Assembly: GCA_016705365.1 (NCBI GenBank)
Contig: JADIYI010000009.1
Coordinates: forward strand, 310,001 to 374,000
Direction of reading: 5' to 3'
DNA: 64,000 nt
DNA from: Gammaproteobacteria bacterium
GTDB taxonomy: Bacteria; Pseudomonadota; Gammaproteobacteria; Pseudomonadales; UBA5518
Shown: one piece after another, positions 18,774 through 26,034 of the stretch
How positions within the stretch are numbered: position 1 is the first letter of the stretch
How the letters are laid out: each line of letters begins with the position of its first letter
Notes under the pieces: generated by a model
The model's input: only the letters and a program-made list of their open reading frames with translations
What the model was told of the DNA's origin: nothing
Databases searched by the model: none
Made by a program: the position numbers and the translations under genes

Positions 18774-19982
18774 TCAGGCAATGACGCCTTCGGCGCCGAG
18801 TTCGTGGATCTTCTCCGCCGGGTAACCCAGCAGCTCGTGCAGCAATTCGACGGTGTGCTGTCCGCGGCACGGCGCAAGGCTCGCCAGGCGTGCCGGGGTC
18901 TCGCTCATGAAGATCGGGAATCCCAGGCTCTTCAGTGCACCGTGAGTCGGGTGATCGAGCCCGATGATGTAGCGGTTGGCCCGTGCCTGGGGGTCGTTCG
19001 CCGGGTAATCGAAGCGCTCGATCACATCGGCCGACATCCCCTTGGCGGCGAACTGCGCGCGCCAGTGGCTGCCGGGAGCGCGCGCGAACCCTTCCTCGAG
19101 CGCGTGTATCAGTTCGAGGCGATTGGTCTCGCAGCGCTTCTCATGCGTGTCGAAGCGCGGGTCAGCAACGTCGAGACCGACGCTCGCGGCGAGATCCGGC
19201 CACCAGCGATCGGTGTCGGGCATCGTCAGCGTGACCCAGCGCCCGTCGGCACTCGGGTACAGCGAACCCGACATCGGGTTCGACACATCGAGACGCGAGA
19301 TCGGGTTCAGCAGGCGATCGCCCTTGCCGATCGCGAGAAAGGCCTGCAGGTCGAGACTTGCACTGTACATATTGGCTGCGAACAGCGAGGTGTCGACCTG
19401 CTGCCCCTCGCCGCTTTGCTGCCGATGCACCAGCGCGGTGACGATGCCAAAAGCGAGCAGCACCGCCGAGTGCATCGCACCGGCGCCGGCATACACCGGC
19501 GGTTCGCCCGGCTGCTGCACGATCGGCATCATGCCGGTGCGCGCCGCCGCGAGTTCGTCGATCGCCGGCAGATCCCGATCCTTGCCGCGCGGCCCGAAGC
19601 CGGAAATACGCGCCACGATGATATCGCCGCGCTGCGCCACCACGGAGCCGTAGTCGAGACCGAATGCGGCAAGTTCCGCGAGCGGCCAGTCGGTGACAAT
19701 CACGTCGCAGCGCGCAACCAGCTCGGCCAGCACCACGCGACCGCGTTCGAGCGCAGGGTCGAGCGCGAAGCTCTGCTTGTTGCGGTGGATCAGGTCGGCC
19801 TCGTGGTTCCAGGCGCCGGGCAGCGGCGCATCGGTGCCGCTCACGGTAGTGCGCGCTTCGCCTGCCAGCGATTCGAAACGGATCACGCGGGCGCCGAAAT
19901 CAGCCAGGAACGCAGCGGCCATGGACGATGCGAAGTTGCGCGTCAGGTCCAGCACCACGATATCGTCCAGCGCACCACTCAT
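18774..19982 (-). CDS. class III (CaiB/BaiF) CoA-transferase-like protein lacking the catalytic Asp
   Basis: A 402-residue CaiB-family protein (VVLDLTRNFASSMAAAFLADFGARVIRFE). The segment aligned with the catalytic Asp reads GAGAMHSAVLLAFG, so Ala replaces Asp when counted back from the conserved SGEGQ loop. It is the first gene of block 1 and lies 18 bases upstream of a catalytically intact paralogue of the same length. An inactive partner subunit, as in heteromeric class III transferases, is the simplest reading. Confidence 0.85.
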   Translation of the reverse strand: MSGALDDIVVLDLTRNFASSMAAAFLADFGARVIRFESLAGEARTTVSGTDAPLPGAWNHEADLIHRNKQSFALDPALERGRVVLAELVARCDVIVTDWPLAELAAFGLDYGSVVAQRGDIIVARISGFGPRGKDRDLPAIDELAAARTGMMPIVQQPGEPPVYAGAGAMHSAVLLAFGIVTALVHRQQSGEGQQVDTSLFAANMYSASLDLQAFLAIGKGDRLLNPISRLDVSNPMSGSLYPSADGRWVTLTMPDTDRWWPDLAASVGLDVADPRFDTHEKRCETNRLELIHALEEGFARAPGSHWRAQFAAKGMSADVIERFDYPANDPQARANRYIIGLDHPTHGALKSLGFPIFMSETPARLASLAPCRGQHTVELLHELLGYPAEKIHELGAEGVIA

Positions 19983-20134
19983 CGTCGATACCCACCCGTT
20001 TTCATCATGGAGACAGCAGGCGCCCGGTGCCCCTGCTACCCTGCGTCATCGGATCCATCACATCCACCAAGGGACATGGGAGCCCGGCGCGATACCCGTA
20101 TCCTAATCGCTGCGCCGGATCGGGCTCGTTCTAG

Positions 20135-20222
20135 AGCGCATCAATTCCGGCCTTCGCGATTTCATTTCCGGACATTGCTGCTCACGCCGCAACGGGTACG
20201 GCGGGCACAGCCCCTACAATAC
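20135..20222. repeat. 88-bp direct repeat, copy A (left of toxin-antitoxin module)
   Basis: Matches copy B at 21213-21300 at 87 of 88 positions, same orientation, about 1.08 kb apart. On the minus strand it contains CCGGAAATGAAATCGCG, which could encode the start MKSRRPELMR. It resembles the 57-bp repeats at 29828 and 37342 at 28 of the first 36 positions. Confidence 0.9.
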
Positions 20223-20232
20223 ACTTGCGGCA

Positions 20233-20296
20233 CACCGGCTCGCCATCCGGATCACCGATCAGCGCCAGCACGCCTGCATAACCCTTGGCGAGAAAA
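20233..20296 (-). pseudogene. 64-base remnant of a CaiB-type CoA-transferase gene
   Basis: This segment matches 12518-12581, inside the frameshifted CoA-transferase, at 59 of 64 positions. On the minus strand it would encode FLAKGYAGVLALIGDPDGEP, a conserved part of that subfamily. Nothing of the gene remains on either side. It is joined directly to repeat copy A, so it marks an old rearrangement junction. It does not look like a recent exact duplication of the gene at 11762-13013. Confidence 0.75.
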
Positions 20297-20332
20297 AAGG
20301 AAGTCGTCGACGGGCTGGCACCGTTCCTTGCA

Positions 20333-20758
20333 TCAGCGCAGGTAAATAGTCACGTCGGATTTTCTCGCGGCCCTGCGAAGATCCTTGTCGAGTGTGGCAA
20401 GGGGCAAGCCCTCGCGCAGAGCCAACTCCAGATAGGCGGCGTCATAACTGCTCAATCGATAAGCCAGCGCCAAGGCAATGGTATGGCCGAAAACCTGGTT
20501 TGCCGTCAGTGCGTCTACCGTTATGCGCAAATTCTCCAACTGCGCGGTGAAGCGCTCTATCTCTCCAATCTCGACGTTCTCGCGCAGACAGGCACCGAGC
20601 AGAACATTCGCGGCTTCCAGATGCCAAAGATTGGGCACGACGGCCTCGGCAGTCGTCATGGACCTCAAAACAGCCTCGGCATAACGCTGATCCGTTGCCT
20701 TGTCACTGGCGAGCAACCAGCGCATGGCGACTGAATTGTCCAGCACAAAGCTGGTCAT
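20333..20758 (-). CDS. PIN-domain toxin, VapC-like
   Basis: A 141-residue Mg2+-dependent ribonuclease of the PIN fold. Acidic active-site residues are visible in SFVLDNSVAMRW, HLEAANVL, SSYDAAYLELA and TLDKDL. It overlaps the antitoxin gene by four bases (ATGA), the usual translational coupling for type II toxin-antitoxin pairs. The module lies between 88-bp direct repeats, so it may stabilise or mark an inserted segment. The RNA target is unknown. Confidence 0.92.
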   Translation of the reverse strand: MTSFVLDNSVAMRWLLASDKATDQRYAEAVLRSMTTAEAVVPNLWHLEAANVLLGACLRENVEIGEIERFTAQLENLRITVDALTANQVFGHTIALALAYRLSSYDAAYLELALREGLPLATLDKDLRRAARKSDVTIYLR

Positions 20759-20994
20759 TTGCGACCCCGTTCCTTGAGTTCGGCCAACTCGTTGCTGGAA
20801 ATCACATGCTTTCTGGCTTTCAGCATATTGGTGACAGCGGCTTCGGCACGCAGATCGGTACCCGCGCGGCTGGGGATCAGATCCGCCACCGGCTTGCCTC
20901 GATTGGTGATCGTGAATCTCTCTCCTGCTTCCACGCGACGAAGGATTTCCGGGAGCTTTGTTTTAGCGTCATACGATCCGATTTCTTCATTCAT
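20755..20994 (-). CDS. Phd/YefM-type antitoxin
   Basis: A 79-residue DNA-binding antitoxin. The N-terminus has the Phd/YefM pattern (IGSYDAKTKLPEILRRVEAGERFTI, then NRGKPVADLIP) that forms the dimer and DNA-binding fold. The charged C-terminus would wrap and block the toxin. It precedes the PIN toxin with a four-base overlap. A near-perfect palindrome lies 25-42 bases upstream and is the likely autoregulatory operator. Confidence 0.9.
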   Translation of the reverse strand: MNEEIGSYDAKTKLPEILRRVEAGERFTITNRGKPVADLIPSRAGTDLRAEAAVTNMLKARKHVISSNELAELKERGRK

Positions 20995-21018
20995 GGAGGT
21001 TTTCCGATCATTGGCACT

Positions 21019-21036
21019 AGACCAGTGTACTAGTCT
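21019..21036. promoter_or_regulatory. palindromic operator of the toxin-antitoxin operon
   Basis: AGACCAGTGTACTAGTCT is symmetric at 14 of 18 positions and lies just upstream of the antitoxin start, where Phd/YefM-type antitoxins normally bind to repress their operon. Confidence 0.6.
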
Positions 21037-21253
21037 ATCGGCTTCGTCTCAAGATCGATCGGCCGACAGTCGCCCAGGTCTGAAATACCTGCGCATGCTG
21101 TGTCTGGACCAGCATGACCTCGTCGCGCGGGCCATGGTGCAGTGCCAACCGTTCGCTCAGATCGGATTGAAACGATGCAACACCGATATCGAGTTCCTTT
21201 GCGCAATCGATCAGCGCATCAATTCCGGCCTTCGCGATTTCATTTCCGGACAT
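21035..21253 (-). CDS. small hypothetical ORF upstream of the antitoxin
   Basis: A 72-residue reading frame (starts MSGNEIAKAGIDALIDCAKELDIGV in two parts) whose first 13 codons lie inside repeat copy B; in copy A the same frame hits a stop right after the repeat. I recognise no family. It may be a remnant whose 5' end was duplicated along with the repeat, or a real small protein ahead of the toxin-antitoxin pair. The operator overlaps its end. Confidence 0.3.
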   Translation of the reverse strand: MSGNEIAKAGIDALIDCAKELDIGVASFQSDLSERLALHHGPRDEVMLVQTQHAQVFQTWATVGRSILRRSR

Positions 21254-21300
21254 TGCTGCTCACGCCGCGACGGGTACGGCGGGCACAGCCCCTACAATAC
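21213..21300. repeat. 88-bp direct repeat, copy B (right of toxin-antitoxin module)
   Basis: Same sequence and orientation as 20135-20222 with one difference. It lies immediately upstream of the rightward crotonase gene at 21339, so it probably includes that gene's native control region, and copy A is the duplicate. Confidence 0.9.
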
Positions 21301-21338
21301 GCTCACGGCGCACGGGAATACACCGGGAGGGAAGTGCG

Positions 21339-22382
21339 ATGGACCAGTCGATCACGGTGCAATCGCTGTCGGAAATCGCGATGCAACTCACCGACGCGCA
21401 GGATCTGGAGTGCTACTCAGCGCTGTTCGGGCAACCCCTGGTGCTGTTCGAGGCAAAACCAGACTCGCTGACCCTGGACGCCACGGCGCGCGCGACCTTG
21501 CATGCGCGCCTCGGCGAACTGCCGTGTCCGGTGATCGCGCTACAGGCGCCGGACCAACACCCGCCCGCCGCCGGGCTGACCGACTTCACCGACCTCGCGG
21601 ATGTGGTGGTGAGCTCGCTCAGGGAAGCCCAATCACTGGTGCGCAACATCCGCGCCAATCCGCTCGCGGCGATGGTCCTGGTGCAGTTGTTGCGCCACAA
21701 CGCGCGCGTCGGCATGAGCGACGGTCTGTTCGCGGAATCGCTGGCTTTTGCAACATTGCAGGGCGGCGCCGAGTTCCGCGCCTTCCTGCACTCGCGCGCG
21801 GCTGCCGGCGCCACGCCGGTGGCCCCGGCACCGGTTGATGAACCGGTGGTGCGACTCTCGCGCATGGACGATGTGCTCGGCATCACGCTGAACCAGCCCG
21901 AGCGGCGCAATGCATTTTCGATCGCCATGCGTGACGGTCTCATCGAAGGTTTGCAGTTGCTGGCCGAAGACCGCTCGATCAGGACCGCGATCATCGATGG
22001 CGCCGGTGCGTGCTTCTGTACCGGCGGCGACCTCGACGAATTCGGCCTCGCGGGTGACCCTGCCGCCGCGCACGCGATCCGCTCCACGCGCAATGCGGGC
22101 CGCCTGATCGCCGAGCAAGCCGCGCGCATCGAATGCCGCGTACACCGCGCCTGCATCGGCTCGGGTATCGAGCTGCCCGCCTTCGCCGGACGCATCGTGG
22201 CGCGCCCCGACACGATTTTCCAGCTGCCCGAAATCACCATGGGGCTGATACCCGGCGCCGGTGGCACCGTGAGCATTACCCGGCGCATCGGCCGTCAGCG
22301 CACGGCGTACATGGCGCTGTCGGCGCGGCGCATCAACGCGCAAACCGCCCTGGCCTGGGGCCTGGTCGACGCGCTCGAATAG
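21339..22382 (+). CDS. enoyl-CoA hydratase-like protein with a long N-terminal extension
   Basis: A 347-residue protein. The last 200 residues form a crotonase domain with QPERRNAFSIAMRD, the oxyanion motif CTGGDLDEF and the catalytic loop LPEITMGLIPGAGGTVSI, which keeps the hydratase Glu. The first 150 residues form an alpha/beta segment that I do not recognise in ordinary hydratases; it contains a stretch resembling a degenerate crotonase half (DVVVSSLREAQSLVRNIRANPLAAMVLVQLLRH). The ribosome site GGGAGGGAAG lies just upstream. It stands alone, divergent from the toxin-antitoxin block. Confidence 0.85.
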   Translation: MDQSITVQSLSEIAMQLTDAQDLECYSALFGQPLVLFEAKPDSLTLDATARATLHARLGELPCPVIALQAPDQHPPAAGLTDFTDLADVVVSSLREAQSLVRNIRANPLAAMVLVQLLRHNARVGMSDGLFAESLAFATLQGGAEFRAFLHSRAAAGATPVAPAPVDEPVVRLSRMDDVLGITLNQPERRNAFSIAMRDGLIEGLQLLAEDRSIRTAIIDGAGACFCTGGDLDEFGLAGDPAAAHAIRSTRNAGRLIAEQAARIECRVHRACIGSGIELPAFAGRIVARPDTIFQLPEITMGLIPGAGGTVSITRRIGRQRTAYMALSARRINAQTALAWGLVDALE

Positions 22383-22581
22383 ACGGGCGTAACCACGCGG
22401 CCCAGGTCCATCACCGCGGGCTGAGGATCTGGATCGCGCGGGGCGAACCCGGCCGCACCAACGCAAATCAAGAGCATGAAAATTGACCTGCAACAACAAG
22501 AAATGCGGTCCATTCGCTATGATGGAAAAAGTGAACCTGACCGGTTTCATTGCAGTGATGGACAAGCAGAGAGGAAGTGCC

Positions 22582-22869
22582 ATGACAAGTGTTGGTTATC
22601 ATGAACCCCTGACCGAGCTTTCCGAGGCGACGCGTGACATGCATCGCGCGATCGTTTCGCTGATGGAGGAACTCGAGGCGGTCGACTGGTACAACCAGCG
22701 CGCGGACGCCTGCAAGGATCCGGAACTGCGCGCGATCCTCGCGCACAACCGTGACGAGGAAAAGGAGCACGCGGCGATGGTGCTGGAGTGGATCCGGCGC
22801 AAGGATGCCGTTTTCTCGAAGGAACTCAAGGAGTTTCTGTTCACCGACAAACCGATCGCCCACGAGTAA
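22582..22869 (+). CDS. encapsulated-ferritin-like (EncFtn) protein without a cargo tail
   Basis: A 95-residue two-helix ferroxidase subunit. The core (HRAIVSLMEELEAVDWYNQR, then AILAHNRDEEKEHAAM) matches EncFtn proteins, which assemble into rings and oxidise Fe(II) at sites shared between subunits; E30, W36, E60 and H63 fall at the known iron-site positions. EncFtn normally carries a C-terminal targeting peptide that loads it into an encapsulin shell. Here the protein ends at LFTDKPIAHE, with no such tail, and no encapsulin gene is nearby. The ATG at 22582 has GAGAGGAAG just upstream. It is 60 bases before a catalase gene, suggesting shared iron and peroxide defence. Confidence 0.88.
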   Translation: MTSVGYHEPLTELSEATRDMHRAIVSLMEELEAVDWYNQRADACKDPELRAILAHNRDEEKEHAAMVLEWIRRKDAVFSKELKEFLFTDKPIAHE

Positions 22870-22929
22870 GTCGAAACCGGCCCCGCCCGCTCGGCGCGGG
22901 CCGCGCAAACATCGGAGAGGAACACTTCC

Positions 22930-24381
22930 TTGAACAAGAAACTCACCACCAATTCCGGGTGTCCGGTTGCCGACAACCAGAACGTGATGACGGCCGGCCC
23001 GCGTGGCCCGCAGTTGCTGCAGGACTTCTGGTTCCTGGAAAAGCTCGCGCATTTCGATCGCGAGGTGATTCCCGAGCGGCGGATGCATGCCAAGGGGTCC
23101 GGCGCCTACGGCACATTCACCGTCACGCATGACATCACGAAGTACACGCGTGCCAGGGTCTTTTCCGCGATCGGCAAGAAAACCGAACTGTTCAGCCGCA
23201 TGTCCACCGTGGCCGGTGAGCGCGGCGCCGCCGATGCCGAACGCGACATTCGCGGTTTTGCCCTCAAGTTCTACACCGAGGAAGGCAACTGGGACCTGGT
23301 GGGCAACAACACGCCGGTGTTCTTCCTGCGTGACCCGCTGAAATTCCCTGACCTCAACCACGCCGTGAAGCGCGACCCGCGCACGAACCTGCGCAGCGCG
23401 AGGAACAACTGGGACTTCTGGACCTCGCTGCCCGAGGCGTTGCACCAGGTCACCGTCGTGATGAGCGACCGCGGCATTCCCGCGAGCTATCGTCACATGC
23501 ACGGCTTCGGCTCGCACACCTTCAGCTTCATCAATGCGCGGAACGAGCGCTTCTGGGTCAAGTTCCACTGGCGCACGCAGCAAGGCATCCGCAACCTGAC
23601 CGACCAGGAAGCAGAGGCCGCGGTCGGCAAGTGCCGCGAGACGCACCAGCGCGACCTGTACGAAGCCATCGAGCGGGGCGACTTCCCCAAATGGACCCTC
23701 CACGTGCAGGTGATGCCGGAGCTGGACGCGGCGAAGGTGCCTTACCATCCCTTCGACCTGACCAAGGTATGGCCGCAGAAGGACTACCCGCTGATCGAGG
23801 TCGGCATGATCGAATTGAACCGCAATCCGGAGAATTATTTCGCCGAGGTCGAGCAGGCCGCGTTCAACCCCGCCAGTATCGTGCCGGGCATCGGCTTCTC
23901 GCCGGACAAGATGCTGCAGGGACGGCTCTTCTCCTACAGCGATACCCAGCGTTACCGGCTCGGCGTGAATCACCACCTGATTCCCGTCAACGCGCCGCGC
24001 TGCCCGGCACACAGCTACCATCGCGATGGTGCGATGCGGGTGGACGGCAACCACGGCAGCCGGCTCGGCTACGAGCCGAACAGTTACGGCGAATGGGCGG
24101 AGCAGCCCGATTTTCGCGAGCCACCGCTGGCGCTCGACGGTGCAGCCGATCACTGGAACTTCCGCGAGGACGATGCCGACTACTACTCGCAGCCGCGCGC
24201 GCTGTTCCGCCTGATGACGCCTGCGCAACAGCAGCTGCTGTTCGAGAACACCGCACGCTCGATCGGCGATGCGCCGCGTGAGGTCCAGTTGCGCCACATC
24301 CGCAACTGCTTCAAAGCGGACCCGGCCTATGGTGAAGGCGTGGCAAAGGCGCTGGGCATCGCCGCGAGCGAAGCCAGCTGA
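22930..24381 (+). CDS. katA: haem catalase, small-subunit clade
   Basis: A 483-residue monofunctional catalase converting hydrogen peroxide to water and oxygen. The distal His is in RRMHAKGSGAYG, the distal Asn in VGNNTPVFF and the proximal haem Tyr in RLFSYSDTQRYRLG. Length fits small-subunit catalases, with no flavodoxin-like C-terminal extension. Translation starts at a TTG with GAGAGGAA eight bases upstream. Co-location with the EncFtn-like gene is logical because ferroxidase activity yields peroxide in many ferritins. Confidence 0.96.
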   Translation: MNKKLTTNSGCPVADNQNVMTAGPRGPQLLQDFWFLEKLAHFDREVIPERRMHAKGSGAYGTFTVTHDITKYTRARVFSAIGKKTELFSRMSTVAGERGAADAERDIRGFALKFYTEEGNWDLVGNNTPVFFLRDPLKFPDLNHAVKRDPRTNLRSARNNWDFWTSLPEALHQVTVVMSDRGIPASYRHMHGFGSHTFSFINARNERFWVKFHWRTQQGIRNLTDQEAEAAVGKCRETHQRDLYEAIERGDFPKWTLHVQVMPELDAAKVPYHPFDLTKVWPQKDYPLIEVGMIELNRNPENYFAEVEQAAFNPASIVPGIGFSPDKMLQGRLFSYSDTQRYRLGVNHHLIPVNAPRCPAHSYHRDGAMRVDGNHGSRLGYEPNSYGEWAEQPDFREPPLALDGAADHWNFREDDADYYSQPRALFRLMTPAQQQLLFENTARSIGDAPREVQLRHIRNCFKADPAYGEGVAKALGIAASEAS

Positions 24382-24513
24382 GCCGGCATGGAAAGCTGAT
24401 CGATCAAGGTGACGATTCTGCTATCCGCAACAGGAGCATCTCGCCCTTGCGACCCCGGTAGCGGGCGGTACCACGCAAATGCGGGCACCGCGCGTTCCGC
24501 AACGGCCTGATGC

Positions 24514-26016
24514 TCAGGCGTTTTTCGCCAGCTCCGCCTTGACCACGCGCCGCAGCAGCTTGCCGGTCTCGTTGTAGGGCAGCGCGGGCCAGAACTCGAT
24601 GCACTGCGGCACGCGCGAGGAGCGCAGGCGCTCGCGCACCCAGCCCTGCAGCGCGGCCGCATCGGCCTGACGGCCTGATTTCAGCACCACCGCGGCAGCC
24701 ACTCCCTCGCCCCATTGCTCATCGGGAATACCGACCACCGCGACGTCGGACACCGCCTCGTGCTCGAGCAACACGTCCTCGATCTCCCCCGGCGACAGGT
24801 TCTCGCCGCCGCGCACGATCACGTCATCCGCTCGCCCTTCCAGGAACAGGTAACCGTCGGTGTCCATGCTGCCCGCATCGCGGGTCGGAAACCAGCCGTC
24901 GTTGTCCAGAGCGCTCGCGCGCCCGGCATATTCGCCCGAGACCTGTTCGCCACGCACATAAATTTCACCGCGTTCCCCCGGCCCCAGCACCTGCCCCTCG
25001 TCGGAGCGGATCTCGATCTCGACACCGGGCAACGCACGTCCCACCGAAACCAGCCGGCGCCGCAGCGCGGGATCGTTGCTGGCGACGGCGTCGCGGTGCT
25101 CCTGTGGCCCGAGCACCGCAATCGTGGAGCTGGTCTCGGTGAGGCCATAGGCATTGGTGAAATCGGTGGCGGGGAACAATGCCATCGCGCGCTCGATCAC
25201 CGCGAGCGGCATCTTGCCGCCGCCATAGGACAGCGCGCGCAATTGCGGCAGATCCGCCGAGGCCGCGCCCTCGAGCGCCTCGACGATGCGCGCCAGCATG
25301 GTCGGCACCACGAAGGCGTTGCTGACCCGGTTGCGGCGCGCCAGATCGAGCCATGTCTCGGCGCTGAAATTCGCCAGCTGCACCACCCGGCGCCCGGCAA
25401 ACACCGAACTCAGTACCGCCGCGATCCCGGCGACGTGATAGGGTGGCACGCAAACCAGCGCGGCGTCGTCCTCGGCGGCGGAGCAGAATTCCACCGAGCC
25501 CAGGATGTAGGAGACCAGGTGTTTCTGGCGCAGGATCGCCGCTTTCGGCACCCCGGTCGTGCCGCTGGTGAAAAGCAGCACGGCAATGTCCTCGGCATCC
25601 ATCGACCACGCGGGCGCGACATCTTTGCCCCTGCGCGCGGCGGCGAGAAATTGCTCGCGGGTCCTCACCTCCACGCCTTCACGCCCGGCGAAGGTCGCGG
25701 CACGTTCCGGACTCGTTACCAGCACGCAAGGCGTCACCCGCTCCAGCAACGCATCGATTTCCGGACCGCTCAGGCGGTAGTTGATCGGCACGTACGGGAT
25801 GCCCGCCCAGGCACTGGCAAACAATCCCAGCGGGCAGGCGAGCGAATTCTCGTCGAGCATCGCGAGGTGCCTGGCGCCCGAGCCCTGCAACAGCGCCGCC
25901 GCGCTGCCCGCCGCATCGAACAGCTCCCGGCAAGTCAGCGCATCGTCCCCGTTGACGAACGCGATGCGCTCGCCGAAACCCTCGGCAGCCATCTCCAGCA
26001 ACATCATCATGTTCAT
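24514..26016 (-). CDS. acyl-CoA synthetase, AMP-binding family
   Basis: A 500-residue ligase that activates a carboxylic acid with ATP and CoA. Core motifs in order: LLFTSGTTGVPKAA (P-loop), YGLTETSS, DGWFPTRDAG and the C-terminal catalytic Lys in NETGKLLRR. It lies 18 bases after the molybdenum hydroxylase large-subunit gene and ends that operon. One possible sequence is oxidation of an aldehyde or heterocycle to an acid by the hydroxylase, then CoA activation here; this is inferred from gene order. Confidence 0.92.
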   Translation of the reverse strand: MNMMMLLEMAAEGFGERIAFVNGDDALTCRELFDAAGSAAALLQGSGARHLAMLDENSLACPLGLFASAWAGIPYVPINYRLSGPEIDALLERVTPCVLVTSPERAATFAGREGVEVRTREQFLAAARRGKDVAPAWSMDAEDIAVLLFTSGTTGVPKAAILRQKHLVSYILGSVEFCSAAEDDAALVCVPPYHVAGIAAVLSSVFAGRRVVQLANFSAETWLDLARRNRVSNAFVVPTMLARIVEALEGAASADLPQLRALSYGGGKMPLAVIERAMALFPATDFTNAYGLTETSSTIAVLGPQEHRDAVASNDPALRRRLVSVGRALPGVEIEIRSDEGQVLGPGERGEIYVRGEQVSGEYAGRASALDNDGWFPTRDAGSMDTDGYLFLEGRADDVIVRGGENLSPGEIEDVLLEHEAVSDVAVVGIPDEQWGEGVAAAVVLKSGRQADAAALQGWVRERLRSSRVPQCIEFWPALPYNETGKLLRRVVKAELAKNA

Positions 26017-26034
26017 CGTGAGCGCATCCGTTTC

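Larger units (their letters stand above)
19983..20332. other. 350-base gap holding repeat copy A and a CoA-transferase fragment
   Basis: Upstream of block 1 this gap has the first copy of the 88-bp direct repeat, then a 64-base remnant of a CaiB-type gene, then unassigned sequence up to the toxin stop. It must also carry the block 1 promoter, which I could not pick out. Confidence 0.6.

Noticed and set aside
16533..20345. A 1270-codon open frame on the plus strand antisense to four catabolic genes
   Set aside because: It mirrors real minus-strand genes with clear families. Long antisense frames are common in GC-rich DNA, and its translation has no recognisable domain.
22582..22869. A full encapsulin nanocompartment system
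   Set aside because: No shell-protein gene is in the window and the ferritin-like protein has no targeting tail.
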